DNA of 64,000 bases. It comes from CAWJLE01 sp963843645 (lineage in GTDB: Bacteria; Chloroflexota; Anaerolineae; DAOTYC01). The notes under the pieces are model-generated. The model was not told the DNA's origin, searched no databases, and worked only from the letters and a program-made list of their open reading frames with translations. The translations under genes and the position numbers were made by a program. Numbering within the stretch: the first letter of the stretch is position 1; every line of letters starts with the position of its first letter. The stretch is from contig CAWJLE010000001.1 in assembly GCA_963843645.1 (NCBI GenBank), positions 868,001-932,000 on the forward strand, given 5' to 3'. Of the stretch, positions 1-9,128 are shown in pieces.

Positions 1-1
1 C

Positions 2-706
2 GTGCTGTTCCCAGGTTGGTTCCTGGATGGATTCGACACCAAGATCGATGATCCGGCCGCGGTGGCCCGATTGCGCGAAGAAGTCGAGTGGACCGAGAAG
101 GAAATCGGACGTGACTTCTGCGACATCACACTCCTGTGGGGCGGCGCTCCCGAGCTGCGCGAGCTGGAAGGCCTGGACGTCAGCGCCATCGCCCAGCGGA
201 TGGGCGTGCCCGCCATAGATGCGTACATTCACATCGCGCGCGCCAGCCAGGGGAAGGCGCGTATTCGGACCGCGTCGTATTCGGGCGAGGAAGGCAAGTA
301 CGAAGAGCCGCTGTGGGCGCTGCTGTCACATCCGCTGTGCTCGTTCGAGCTCGACACGATGTTGAGCGTCGATGGGGCTCGGAACCCCGCTTCGTACGGT
401 GGATTCCCCCGGGTCCTGGGACGCTATAGCCGTGAACTGCAGCTGTTCCCGCTGGAGGACGCGGTGCGACGCTCCACGAAGCTGTCAGCCGAGCGCGTCG
501 GGTTGAAGGACCTCGGCACACTCGAGGTCGGCAAGTGGGCAGACGTCGTGATCTTCAATCCTGATACCATCGCGGACAACACTTCGGTGGCGCATCCCGA
601 CGCGGCTCCCACCGGCGTCGATACGGTGCTGATCTCCGGCGAGGTCGTGGCCCAAGACGGCCGAATGGTCAACCAGGGTCGCCACGGCCGAGTACTGAGA
701 CATTAG
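2..706 (+). CDS. N-acyl-D-amino-acid deacylase (D-aminoacylase), C-terminal part
   Basis: This is the 3' end of an amidohydrolase of the D-aminoacylase family, which removes the acyl group from N-acyl-D-amino acids. The reading frame is open to the left edge, so the true start and the metal-binding HxH motif lie outside the window. The visible 234 residues show the family's C-terminal layout: a stretch that places the active site (HPLCSFELDTMLSVDG), a GGFPRVLGRY segment, then the small beta-sandwich closing with LGTLEVGKWADVVIFNPDT and a typical terminal strand (VLISGEVVAQDGRM). Other urease-superfamily members share the last motif, so the substrate is less certain than the fold. It is followed 77 bases later by an aminotransferase on the same strand, suggesting joint use of amino acid derivatives. 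Confidence 0.8.
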   Translation: MLFPGWFLDGFDTKIDDPAAVARLREEVEWTEKEIGRDFCDITLLWGGAPELRELEGLDVSAIAQRMGVPAIDAYIHIARASQGKARIRTASYSGEEGKYEEPLWALLSHPLCSFELDTMLSVDGARNPASYGGFPRVLGRYSRELQLFPLEDAVRRSTKLSAERVGLKDLGTLEVGKWADVVIFNPDTIADNTSVAHPDAAPTGVDTVLISGEVVAQDGRMVNQGRHGRVLRH

Positions 707-783
707 TCGGGTCCGCTGCGCGCCATGCGGGCCAGAGCCGACCTGGGGCACGGTTTTCATCACAATCGATTGAGGAGAGGGTA

Positions 784-2106
784 ATGTCGAACACACGCAA
801 CACGACAACATCGGCAAAGCTCTACGAAACTGCCAAGAAGACACTCGTGGGTGGGGTGGCAAGCGCCCTGCACAAAGCGGCCTGGGAAGATCACCCGATC
901 TACATCGAACGCGCAGAGGGCTCACGAGTGTACGACGTCGACGGCAACGAGTACATCGACTACCTGGGCGGTTACGGCCCGGCCATCCTGGGCTATACTC
1001 CCGAACCAGTCATCCGCGCGGTCACCGAGCAGATCGCCAAAGGAGCGCAAATTGCGGCTCCCTTTGAGAAACTGAACCTGCTGTCGCAGAAGTTGGTCGA
1101 GCTGATCCCCTGCGCCGAGGTGGTCAGCTACCAATGCACGGGTACCGAGGCCAACATGCTCAATTTCCGGCTGGCACGCGCGTACACGGGCAAGAAAAAG
1201 ATCATCCGCTTCGAGGGCCACTATCACGGATGGTCGGACGAAGAGCTGGTGAGCAACGCCCCGGACTCCCTGAAGATGATGGGGCCCCGCAACCGTCCGT
1301 GGCGATCGCTGGGCAGCGCCGGTCAGCGTGAAGAGGCCACCGATGATATCATCGTTCTGCCGTGGAACGATCTGGATCTGGTGTCGCAGACGGTCAAAAG
1401 GCAGGGACACGAAATCGCCGCGATCATCACCGAGCCGGTGATGCTGAACTGCGAGCCGATCATGCCGCATCCGGGCTTCCTGCAGGGGTTGCGCGAGATC
1501 ACAGCCGAGAACGGAATCGTTTTGATATTCGATGAAGTGATCACCGGTTTTCGGTTGGCGTTGGGTGGAGCGCAGGAATACTACGGGGTCGTTCCGGACA
1601 CGTGCACGTTCGCCAAAGCCGTCGCGGGTGGGTATCCGCTGGCAGGCGTGGCCGGAAAACGGGAAATCATGGAGGCCGGAGTCCATCCCGTTGGGACGTT
1701 CAACGCGAATCCGGTGGTGGTTGCCGCCGCCCTCGCCACGCTGGGCGAACTGCAGCGGCCGGGAACGTACGAACACATGAAACGCATCACGGAGCGGCTC
1801 ACCGACGGTGTGGCCGAAATCGCCAGCCGGGTCAACCTGAAGCTGTATTGCGCCGGTATCGCCTCCGTCTGGCAGCTGCAGTTCGGAATCGACGCCCCGA
1901 TGAACGAGTATCGCGACAATTTCGTCGTCGACAAGCGGTCGTACCAGACGTTTCGCACGATGTGCCACGATCGAGGCATTCGCTTCCACCCCAGCCGCGG
2001 TCGCTTCTACAACAGCGCCGCGCACACGGACGTGGACGTCGATCAGACCCTGGAAGTAGTGGACGAAGTGCTGACGGCCATGGCTCAGAGCGCTTCCGCA
2101 CACTAG
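784..2106 (+). CDS. class III PLP aminotransferase, glutamate-1-semialdehyde aminomutase-like
   Basis: Intact 440-residue fold-type I PLP enzyme of the class III aminotransferase/HemL group. Visible landmarks are the N-terminal YDVDGNEYIDYLGGYGP segment, the cofactor-phosphate region CTGTEANMLNFRLAR, the FEGHYHGWSD loop, the aspartate of FDEVITGFR that contacts the pyridine nitrogen, and the Schiff-base lysine in FAKAVAGGYP. The ATG is preceded by GGAGAGG five bases upstream, which fixes the start. The protein resembles HemL homologues found in catabolic clusters more than the tetrapyrrole enzyme: no other haem gene is nearby, and a D-aminoacylase gene lies just upstream. A role as amino-acid or beta-amino-acid aminotransferase/racemase is therefore as likely as aminomutase. 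Substrate unknown. Confidence 0.85.
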   Translation: MSNTRNTTTSAKLYETAKKTLVGGVASALHKAAWEDHPIYIERAEGSRVYDVDGNEYIDYLGGYGPAILGYTPEPVIRAVTEQIAKGAQIAAPFEKLNLLSQKLVELIPCAEVVSYQCTGTEANMLNFRLARAYTGKKKIIRFEGHYHGWSDEELVSNAPDSLKMMGPRNRPWRSLGSAGQREEATDDIIVLPWNDLDLVSQTVKRQGHEIAAIITEPVMLNCEPIMPHPGFLQGLREITAENGIVLIFDEVITGFRLALGGAQEYYGVVPDTCTFAKAVAGGYPLAGVAGKREIMEAGVHPVGTFNANPVVVAAALATLGELQRPGTYEHMKRITERLTDGVAEIASRVNLKLYCAGIASVWQLQFGIDAPMNEYRDNFVVDKRSYQTFRTMCHDRGIRFHPSRGRFYNSAAHTDVDVDQTLEVVDEVLTAMAQSASAH

Positions 2107-2122
2107 GGGGACAGGAAGCGTC

Positions 2123-2920
2123 TCACACGCCTGTACGGGCCGCCAGCCAGTCCATGAGCGCAAGGATGCCGTGCAGATTGCGGTTCCATTCGATGTGCTG
2201 GTGATCGCTGAGCTCCAGGTCGACCACCGGAACGTTGTTACAGGTCAAGTAGTCGGCCGCCGCGCCGGTCACCGGGTAATAGTCGAACCCCTGCCGGCGA
2301 AAGGGATAGCCCGTGGCAGCCGACAGTTGACTCGCGATAGCTTTCGCCTCCGGGAGCTTCGCCCCGCACGATCCGACGACGATGTTGCCGGCCGCGCTGT
2401 GGTAGAAGACGGCGGCCTGGAAGTCTCCGTTTTCCAGGAAACTCTTCAGGGCGCGGGTCTCCGGCTCCGAAAAGGGGCCGGCGCCTGCGTCGACGCTGCG
2501 ATTCTGCCACACGGCGTTTGGCGTCCAGTCGTAACCCCAGTTGCGATTCAGGTCGACTCCATGGCTGTTGAACCGCCCTCCGTCGGCCAGGCCGTCAGGG
2601 TTGGCGAAGGGCACCAGAAACAAGCTCACCGCGGCCGGCACCTGGTCGGGGTTGGCCTGAAAGTAGCTCACGGCCTTCTCCACCAGTTGCGCTGTGTTGG
2701 CCTCGTAGCCACCGTGGATCCCGCCCACGAGAGCGACACGGATGGGACCCGACCCGAAGCGATAGGCCTCGATGGTCCTGCCCTGCACGGACTGCCCGAG
2801 GACGATGCCCTGCGGAGCCGGACCCGCAACGGACGGATTTACCGGTACAGCGAGCGCCACGGGTGCGGCGGTCAGGGAGATGAAGACGAGTGCGATGATC
2901 AAAGGAGCGCTCCTGTTCAC
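2123..2920 (-). CDS. secreted M14-family zinc carboxypeptidase
   Basis: A 265-residue exported metallocarboxypeptidase. The start is taken as the GTG at 2920-2918 because a perfect AGGAGG lies six bases upstream; reading further upstream gives only low-complexity sequence. The N-terminus is a signal peptide (about residues 1-25, hydrophobic core IIALVFISLTAAPVALA). The zinc ligands are visible as HGGYE (HxxE) after VALVGGI, and the later His in VFYHSAAGN. The substrate carboxylate-binding region reads DLNRNWGYDW, and the catalytic Glu is probably in VDLELS. It is shorter than classic carboxypeptidase A domains and resembles the DUF2817/MpaA-like murein-peptide or gamma-D-glutamyl amidase branch. 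A secreted M23 peptidase follows upstream on the same strand, so cell-wall peptide trimming is plausible. Confidence 0.85.
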   Translation of the reverse strand: MNRSAPLIIALVFISLTAAPVALAVPVNPSVAGPAPQGIVLGQSVQGRTIEAYRFGSGPIRVALVGGIHGGYEANTAQLVEKAVSYFQANPDQVPAAVSLFLVPFANPDGLADGGRFNSHGVDLNRNWGYDWTPNAVWQNRSVDAGAGPFSEPETRALKSFLENGDFQAAVFYHSAAGNIVVGSCGAKLPEAKAIASQLSAATGYPFRRQGFDYYPVTGAAADYLTCNNVPVVDLELSDHQHIEWNRNLHGILALMDWLAARTGV

Positions 2921-3053
2921 TTTCAACCTCCTGGTGTTTTGAATCGAGGAGAAACGGCGGGGTGTGGACTTCGGGTGCGAGTCATCAGTTCGTTCCAATT
3001 GGTCCGCATCCGGCGGGTTCGCCGGCCGGATGCGGCACGACGTAACGCGGAAG

Positions 3054-3795
3054 TTACCCGCCGGCCGTTGTCTGCGGGACGGGTTTCGGGTCGAGCGGCC
3101 CCGGCTCGGGTGTCGGACGGATCTTCCCAACTTCGGCGACAGGCGAAAGCTGCTCGCCGCGTTCCCACGCCTTGAGGTATGGGTAGGGCGATACCACCCC
3201 TCGCCTGATCTGCCAGTCTCCGGGGAACGTGGGGTAAGAAATCCCGAAATGCAGGTGCGTCTTTCCGCCACGGGCGTTGCCCGAAATTGCCGACATAGCC
3301 GAGGATCTGGCCGGGCTGAACTTGCATGCCCGCCACCAGCCCGGCCGCCACGGCGTCGAGGTGGGATCCGTAGTAGCGGACCCCGTCGTCCCCCAAGATG
3401 CTGACGAATCGTCCGCCACGCAGAGCCGGATCGTCGATCTTGTAGGTCCAGTGGTCTTCACTGCTCAGCTCGTCGATTCGGCCCGCGACGGGGCTCACGA
3501 ACAAGCTGTCCTTCGGGGCGAAAATATCCGTCGCCGGGTAGTCATGGTGGGCGCGACCGTATTGAGTGGCCGACGCCGGCTGGACCGGAAAACGATAAGT
3601 CATCGGCCCACCCGGCGTCGGCGTCTCGGCCGGCGCGGGCTCGGCGGCGTTTGCTCGTGGACCGGCCAGAAGCGAACCCACCAGCAAGAAGCCCATTACG
3701 AGCCCGGGACCCGCCGTCACGAGCCGCTTCGATGCTTTGCCCACGGCCCGCGACGACGTCTTCAGGCGAGAGCTAAGGGCCAAAATCGAGAACAT
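3054..3795 (-). CDS. secreted M23 (LytM-type) metallopeptidase, frameshifted
   Basis: Peptidoglycan endopeptidase-like protein read in two frames. The first 180 or so residues carry an N-terminal membrane/signal segment (VMGFLLVGSLLAG, residues 33-45), a proline/threonine linker, and the start of the M23 fold with the zinc-ligand region HHDYPATDIF (H...D). A single-base slip near 3275-3290 moves the remainder to another frame, where the second metal motif HLHFGIS and a proline-rich tail follow to a stop at 3054. Both halves are well conserved, so an assembly indel is the simplest explanation. It sits upstream of the M14 peptidase gene on the same strand and probably shares its transcript. Confidence 0.8.
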
Positions 3796-3826
3796 GTAGG
3801 GACCTACCCTTCCTCGCCCGAAGGCG

Positions 3827-4063
3827 TTACTTATCTAAAAGCGCCTCAAGATTCCGGCGGCTGAACCCGGTCACGACCTCGCCGTCTATTACGGTCACGG
3901 GGGTCGTCATCGCACCCAACTCGGCCAATTCCTCCAGGGCGGCCTCGTCGTCGACGATGTTGCGCTCGGTGAACTCCACGCCCCTCTTGGTCAGGAGCTC
4001 CTTCACCTGGCCGCAAGCCACACAACCGTGAGAGCTGAAGACGACTACTTTTTTGTCCGACAT
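3827..4063 (-). CDS. glutaredoxin-like small thiol-disulfide protein
   Basis: A 78-residue thioredoxin-fold protein with the redox motif CVAC in SSHGCVACGQVKELL, followed by the cis-proline region (MTTPVTVIDGE) and a glycine-containing helix start (VTGFSRRNLEALL). It resembles NrdH/Grx-like proteins of bacteria without glutathione. The start at 4063 is chosen because AGGAGG lies six bases upstream; a longer frame starting seven codons earlier would overlap the preceding gene. It follows the aldo/keto reductase gene by 13 bases on the same strand, so the two are likely cotranscribed. Electron donor and partner unknown. Confidence 0.85.
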   Translation of the reverse strand: MSDKKVVVFSSHGCVACGQVKELLTKRGVEFTERNIVDDEAALEELAELGAMTTPVTVIDGEVVTGFSRRNLEALLDK

Positions 4064-4076
4064 CTCGTGCCTCCTC

Positions 4077-5033
4077 TCAGACACGTTCGACGACAGCCTG
4101 GCCCTCCAGAATGGCGTTAACTTCGTTCACCTCATCGGCGGTCAGCGTCCAATCTGCGGCTTTGGCATTGGCGACGACGTTGTCTACCCTGGTGGCGCCC
4201 GAAATGACCGAGACGATTCCCGACTGAGCCAGAAGCCAGGCCTCCGCCAGCTCGTTGAGAGCCCGGTTGTGTAACTGGGCCCACGCCGCCAGTTGCTCTA
4301 TCTTGTCGTAATAGGCATCGACCATGTATTGCTGCACGCGGCCGGCAGTCTCCCCGCGGGATCCGACCGGAGCAGGTCTGCCACGCTGGTATTTGCCGGT
4401 CAGAAAACCGCCCGCGAGCGGGAAGTAAGGAATGAGACCGACCTTGTGGGCGCGGCAATAGGGGAGCATTTCCCTTTCGGGGCTGCGCTCCAGCATATTG
4501 TAATGGTTTTGCGCGACGACGAACGGCGTCCACCCACTCATCTCGGCCACCACGTTGGCGTGCGCCAGCTGCCACGAGGCGAAGTTCGACGCGCCGACGT
4601 AGCGGACCTTGCCTGCACGCACGAGATCGTCCAGCGCGCGCAGGGTCTCCTCGATCGGCGTGGTATCGTCCCACCAGTGCACGTAATACAGGTCGATGTG
4701 ATCGCTTTGGAGGCGACGCAAACTCGCCTCCACTGCATTCACGAGGTGGTAACGAGACGCGCCGCGATCGTTGGGGCCGCTGCCTGTAGCAGATTCAAAT
4801 TTCGTGGCCAGAACGAAACGGTCCCAACGACCTTTCAACGCCTGTCCCAAAGTTTCTTCGGAGCGGCCGTCCGCGTAGACATCCGCGCTGTCGAGGAAAT
4901 TGATGCCCAGGTCGAGAGACGCGTCGACGATGTTCTTGACCTCATCCACCGATACCTTGGAGCCAAAACGGTTGGTGCCAAGACCAATGGCCGAAACACG
5001 GGCGCCGGAGTTTCCGAGTTGACGATATTCCAT
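4077..5033 (-). CDS. aldo/keto reductase
   Basis: Intact 318-residue NADPH-dependent oxidoreductase with a TIM-barrel fold. The catalytic tetrad can be seen: Asp and Tyr in FLDSADVYADG (around residues 46-56), Lys in VLATKFE, and His in LYYVHWWDD. The nucleotide-binding C-terminal part reads VSVISGATRVDNVVANAKA. The ATG at 5033 has AGGGAGA seven bases upstream and is preferred over an in-frame start 63 bases earlier. It belongs to the YajO/Tas-like branch that reduces small aldehydes and ketones; the physiological substrate is not evident. It precedes the glutaredoxin-like gene in an apparent two-gene operon. Confidence 0.9.
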   Translation of the reverse strand: MEYRQLGNSGARVSAIGLGTNRFGSKVSVDEVKNIVDASLDLGINFLDSADVYADGRSEETLGQALKGRWDRFVLATKFESATGSGPNDRGASRYHLVNAVEASLRRLQSDHIDLYYVHWWDDTTPIEETLRALDDLVRAGKVRYVGASNFASWQLAHANVVAEMSGWTPFVVAQNHYNMLERSPEREMLPYCRAHKVGLIPYFPLAGGFLTGKYQRGRPAPVGSRGETAGRVQQYMVDAYYDKIEQLAAWAQLHNRALNELAEAWLLAQSGIVSVISGATRVDNVVANAKAADWTLTADEVNEVNAILEGQAVVERV

Positions 5034-5175
5034 GATACACTCTCCCTGCTTGATCTGACACATGAATCCGACCACAACAATATACGCGGAAACCACGGAA
5101 ACGGTTGCACGGCCCTTTGGATGAATCCTACATATTTGCCGCTGCCGACCGGCGTATAGTGTCTGGTGGTGTGAT

Positions 5176-5192
5176 TCTTGAGCTGCTCAAGA
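5176..5192. promoter_or_regulatory. 17-bp palindrome between divergent genes (possible operator)
   Basis: TCTTGAGC-T-GCTCAAGA is a perfect 8-bp inverted repeat with a one-base centre. It lies 16 bases downstream of a TATAGT hexamer (5155-5160) in the 211-base region between the divergent aldo/keto reductase and DUF6582 genes. It has the size and symmetry of a repressor site; no regulator gene is adjacent. Confidence 0.4.
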
Positions 5193-5244
5193 CATTGTTG
5201 CATGCGGTGACAGATTGATCATCGCCACCAAGGGGGCAAGACCT

Positions 5245-5556
5245 ATGGCATCGAAACCTACGTGGAAGCCGCATACCAAGCATGGAGACCTCGACACCGC
5301 CGACCGCAAGTCGCTGCCGGACAGCGCCTACGCATTTCCAAAGCAGCGCAAGGAGCCGCTGACCGACGCGGACCACGTTCGGAATGCCCTGGCGCGCTTC
5401 GACCAGACCGAAGGAGTCAGCGACGAAGACCGCGACCTGGCCTTCGAAAACATCAAGAAGGCCGCGGAGCACTACGGCGTCGAAGTCGAAGAGACCGATT
5501 GGCATCAATTGGGACGGCGTGCACACACGAAGAACCCCGTGCACGAGCGAGGCTAA
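5245..5556 (+). CDS. DUF6582-like small hydrophilic protein
   Basis: A 103-residue protein without signal peptide or membrane segment. The sequence has the pattern I associate with the DUF6582 family: LPDSAYAFPKQRKEPLTDADHVRNALARFDQ-type core, then GVSDEDRDLAFENIKKAAEHYGVEVEE, which reads as two helices. Such proteins or domains occur near phage prohead-protease genes and as free-standing stress-type proteins, but no function is established. The ATG at 5245 is chosen because AAGGGGG lies about ten bases upstream and the conserved part begins just after it. The gene stands alone, convergent with the purine operon. Confidence 0.7.
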   Translation: MASKPTWKPHTKHGDLDTADRKSLPDSAYAFPKQRKEPLTDADHVRNALARFDQTEGVSDEDRDLAFENIKKAAEHYGVEVEETDWHQLGRRAHTKNPVHERG

Positions 5557-5586
5557 CCGATCCCGGCGGATGGTCGACCTGAGGGT

Positions 5587-5600
5587 CCCGCCTTCGCGGG
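5587..5600. terminator. short hairpin between convergent genes
   Basis: CCCGC-CTTC-GCGGG forms a five-base-pair stem with a stable tetraloop, placed between the stop of the DUF6582 gene (5556) and the stop of the deaminase gene (5602). There is no real T-run on either side, so termination strength is doubtful. Confidence 0.4.
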
Positions 5601-5601
5601 G

Positions 5602-6987
5602 TTATGCCACGCCGGCATCACTCAGCAGCCGCCGCGCGATCAGGTTCACCCGATCCGCTACGACCTGCTCGTCGACGCCGACCAGCTTGCCGGCACGCAC
5701 GATGATGCGGCCGTTCACGATCGTGTACGCGGCCTGGTGATCGTAACCGCAGAACACGACAGCCGCCACCGGGTCCGACAGGGCTCCGGCATACTGGAAG
5801 CCCGACAGGTCGAACAGGGCCAGGTCGGCGCCCTTCCCGGGCTCGATGCGGCCCAGGGATTCGCCGAATCCCGAGCAGGTCGGCGCCGCCGTGCGTGGCC
5901 AGGGAGAGCACGTCCCGCGCGCTGAGTGCGTCCGAACCGTACCTCACGCGTTGCAGCAAGAGCGCGTTGCGCGCCTCGCCGAGCATGTCCGAGGAATCGT
6001 TGGACGCCGAGCCATCCACGCCGAGCCCGACGCGGATTCCGAGTTCGCGCATCTCCTTGATCCGCGCGATCCCCGAGCCGAGGCGCATGTTCGAGCTGGG
6101 GCAATGCGCCACGCCGGTACGCGTTTCCTGCAGGGTGCGGAGCTCCCGGTCGTCGAACCAGATACCATGCGCAAAGTAGACGTCCGCCCCCAGCCAGCCC
6201 CACTTCTCCATCAGCGCCAGCGGGCGCAGGCCGTATCTCTGCAGGACAGTACTCTTCTTCATCCATCGTCTCGACCAGGTGGGTATGCAGCTTGACGCCA
6301 TAATGGCGCGCCATCTTCGCCGTCTCGACCATGACCGAGTCCTCGACAGAGAAGGGACTGCAGGGCGCCAGCGTCACACGGCGCATGGCAAGCGCATCCG
6401 GATCGTGGAATCGCTCCACCACGCGAGCCATGTCCCGGAGCACCTCGTCGGTCGTCTGGACCACCTCATCCGGCGGCAGCCCGCCCTGGCTCTGTCCGCA
6501 CGTCATCGATCCCCGGGCCGGTGAGAAGCGAATGCCGGTCTCCGCGGCGGCGCGAAACTGGAGGTCCATGATGTCGCCGCTGAAAGTTGCGGGGGTACAG
6601 GTACATGTGATCCGTCGTGCACGTGGCGCCTGTCTTCAGCAGCTCGCCGGTCGCCAGCAGCGTCGAGAAGTACACGGCCTCCTCATCGACGCCCGCCCAG
6701 ATGGGATACAGACAGGTCAGCCAATCGAACAGCTTTGCGTCCTGCGCGTCGGGCAGGTTCCGAGTCAGCGTCTGGTACATGTGATGGTGGGTATTCACCA
6801 TGCCGGGCATCACCAGGAAACGCGAGCAGTCGATCACTTCCGCACGACCGTCCGCCTCGGGTCCCAGATCGATGGCCGGCCCAATCCGTGCGATACGATT
6901 GCCGTCGATGAGAACGTCCTGATCGTGTAGCTCGTCCGCACTGTCGTTGAACGTGGCAATGCAGCGGCAGTTCCTGAGCAGGATCAT
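5602..6987 (-). CDS. 8-oxoguanine deaminase / TrzA-AtzB family amidohydrolase, frameshifted
   Basis: Last gene of the long minus-strand purine operon. Joining three frames gives about 460 residues of a nucleobase deaminase: metal motif NTHHHMYQTLTRN, a family-typical stretch FSPARGSMTC...GGLPPDEVVQ, the zinc-ligand region KLHTHLVE, the catalytic His in YFAHGIWFDD, and the metal Asp in GLGVDGSASNDSSDM. The stretch ARGSMTCGQSQGGLPPD is what I recognise from 8-oxoguanine deaminases, which convert 8-oxoguanine to uric acid. Frame slips fall near 6577, 6245 and 5870. The ATG at 6987 overlaps the expected TGA of the preceding xdhC (ATGA). In this operon the product would feed urate to the hydroxylases and ring-opening enzymes. 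Confidence 0.8.
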
Positions 6988-7825
6988 CTGCGATGGCGCC
7001 TCCAGTCGCATGTGCCGCAGACCGCCACGCCCATAGCGGACCGCCTGGATCTCGGCGGCGATGGACACGGCAATCTCGTCCGCGGAGCTGCCCCCCAGGT
7101 CCAGTCCAATCGGCATGTAGATCGCGCTCAGATCGGCATCAGCCCCGAGATCCGCTTTCAAGTCGTGCAAGAACGTAGCCGACTTCTTCTTCGAGGCAAC
7201 GACCCCGACGTAGCGCGGGTTCCAACCGTTAGTCAGGACGCGCCGCAGGACGTCGTAGTCGAACTGATGGGAAGGTGTAGCGATCACGAAGAAGCCGCCC
7301 TCGGGGACGCTTTCATCCGCCAGCGCCTGGTCGTAGTCACCGATCAGGACGCGATCCGCGTCCGAGACCCCACGCTCGATGCCCGGCCTGTCGTCGATCA
7401 CGGTGACGTGGTAGTCGAGGTTGCGCAGCTGACGCACGAGCGCCTGACCGACGTGTCCACCGCCGAAGAGGTACACGCGCGGGCTGGACTCCCAGGTATT
7501 CGTAGAAGAGGGCCACACGCCCACCGCAGAGCATGCCGGTCGGCTCACCCTCGAGAATTTCGTTTTGTTCCGTCAGAGCGTAGCGCTCGAACCGCGATTT
7601 CCGTTCGTGGAGCAGACCGAGCGCCTTCTGCATGGCGATCTTCTCGAGGGCTCCGCCGCCGACCGTGCCTGCGGTTCGCCCATCCGCATAGACGAGCATC
7701 CGGGCGCCGGCCGGCAAGGGCACCGATCCCTCTTTGTCGACCACCGTGACGAGCACGGCTTCTCGGCCCGCTTTCTGCAGCTCGACGATGGATTCAAAGA
7801 CGTTCGCCAAAGCACTCCTCCACAA
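6984..7825 (-). CDS. xdhC: XdhC-family molybdenum hydroxylase maturation protein, frameshifted
   Basis: XdhC/CoxI-type chaperone that handles the molybdenum cofactor before insertion into xanthine dehydrogenase-type enzymes. The N-terminal XdhC domain is visible (VTVVDKEGSVPLPAGARMLV, then GTVGGGALE). After a frame slip near 7490 comes the Rossmann-like half (RVYLFGGGHVGQALVRQL, then VTVIDDRPG) and the terminal YVGVVASKKKSATFL and ADEIAVSIAAEI segments. The start is uncertain: a TTG at 7825 or one nearer 7810, both overlapping the 3' end of the FAD-subunit gene (stop 7794). The reading frame runs on into the deaminase gene without a stop, so one more indel probably hides the natural TGA around 6984. 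Confidence 0.8.
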
Positions 7826-8662
7826 AGTCGACCAGCAAGCTTAGCGCGACGGTCTTGCGATAATCGGCCGTCGAGCGCTGATCGTCGATCGGCGTAATCA
7901 GCCGCGCGTATCCCTCTACCCATCTGGGTCGCAGCGCCGGCCAATCCGCGGAGGTGTGTCCCAGCAGCGCGCCCTCCAATTCCGTCGAGCGCACCACCGT
8001 CGGCGCCACGGCGCCGAATGCGATCCTCACGTCGCTGTACCGCGCCGTCCTGCAACCCGGCCAGGCCCAGAAACGAGAGCTTCGCCAGGGCATTGGCGCG
8101 GCGCGTCCCGACCTTGCGATAATAGGCGACGTCGAACCGCGCGGCCGCCGACTGCGCCGACGGGAGCTCCACCGCCCGGAGCAGCTCGTCCGCCGCCAGG
8201 CTCGTCTTTCCGGGGCCGAGCAGGAAGCGCTCGATCGGCACGCGGCGCTCACCCTGCCGCCCGGCCAGGATCAGACGCGCGTTGAGGCAGTACAGGGCCG
8301 GGAGCGTATCCCCTGCCGGCGAGGCGTTGCATACGTTGCCGCCCAGCGTCGCCACGTTCCGGATCGCCGGTGAGGCCATCTGCGCGATCGCCTCGCGCAG
8401 CACTCCCGGCATGCGCTCGTCGGCCAGCAGCTCGCTGAGCGTGACGGCGGCCCCGAGGGTGAGCGTTTCGTTCTGCACGGAGACGCCCTGCAGCTCCGGC
8501 AGGTGCGCGACGAACATGACCGGCCGATCGAAATGCGGCGCAAGTCCCGAGTATCGGCGCTGCCTGACCAACAGATCCGTGCCGCCGGCCAGGGGAATGG
8601 CGTCGATCTCCGCGCGGATTCGCAGGGCTTCTTCGAAGACTCGCCGGCCGATACACACTCAC
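7794..8662 (-). CDS. molybdenum hydroxylase FAD-binding subunit (CoxM/XdhB type), frameshifted
   Basis: Medium subunit of a three-subunit xanthine dehydrogenase-like enzyme, passing electrons from the iron-sulfur subunit to FAD. It begins at a GTG that overlaps the stop of the 2Fe-2S subunit gene (GTGA). The first nine codons (VSVYRPASL) are in one frame, and a slip near 8638 gives the family-typical EEALRIRAE continuation. FAD-pyrophosphate contacts are seen in PLAGGTDLLV and NVATLGGNVCNASPAGD. Another slip near 8036 precedes the C-terminal CO dehydrogenase flavoprotein domain (RIAFGAVAPTVVRSTELE, then YRKTVALSLLVDF). About 285 residues in total, normal for the family. Confidence 0.85.
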
Positions 8663-9128
8663 CACAGGCCTTTGCCCTTCTGCGCCGCTTCCGCGATGGC
8701 GTCGACGATCATATTGTACCCGGTGCAGCGGCACAGGTTGCCGGACAGGCCCTCGCGAATCTCGTCCCGCGAGGGGTGAGGATTTGCCGAAAGAGCATCG
8801 CCTCCGCCGCCAGGATCATGCCCGGCGTGCAGAAGCCGCACTGGACGGCCCCAGCCGCGCTGAAAGCCTCCGCCAGCACGGCGTGCCGCGGCGTGTCCCG
8901 AAAGCCCTCGATCGTCGTCACCTCGCGGCCCTCCGCCGCGCCGACCGGGACGAGGCACGAGTTCACGAGCCTGCCATCCAGCAGGACCGAGCAGGCGCCG
9001 CACTCTCCCTCGCCGCAGCCTTCTTTCGTGCCTTCGAGGCCCAGGTCCTCGCGCAGGACGTCCAGCAGCCGCCGCAGCGGGTCCGTCTCGACGGCCGCCG
9101 GTTCTCCGTTAACGCGAAATCGAATCAT
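8659..9128 (-). CDS. molybdenum hydroxylase 2Fe-2S subunit, frameshifted near its end
   Basis: Small subunit with two [2Fe-2S] clusters. The plant-type ferredoxin motif is GCGEGECGACSVLLDG with a further Cys in LVNSC; the second cluster motif is QCGFCTPGM. After a frame slip near 8792 come NPHPSRDEIREGLSGNLCRCTGY and a lysine-rich tail ending KGKGLW. The start ATG overlaps the stop of the large-subunit gene (ATGA, 9125-9128) and the stop overlaps the FAD-subunit start, so translation of the three subunits is coupled. About 155 residues, normal length. Confidence 0.88.

Noticed and set aside
922..2163. Long minus-strand open frame (413 codons) opposite the aminotransferase gene
   Set aside because: It is antisense to an intact, motif-complete PLP enzyme, is rich in His/Arg/Val as expected of a shadow frame, and has no family resemblance.
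6466..7548. Fusion of XdhC with 8-oxoguanine deaminase
   Set aside because: The deaminase ATG overlaps a TGA one frame over (ATGA), the usual arrangement of coupled genes; a lost stop through an indel is more likely.
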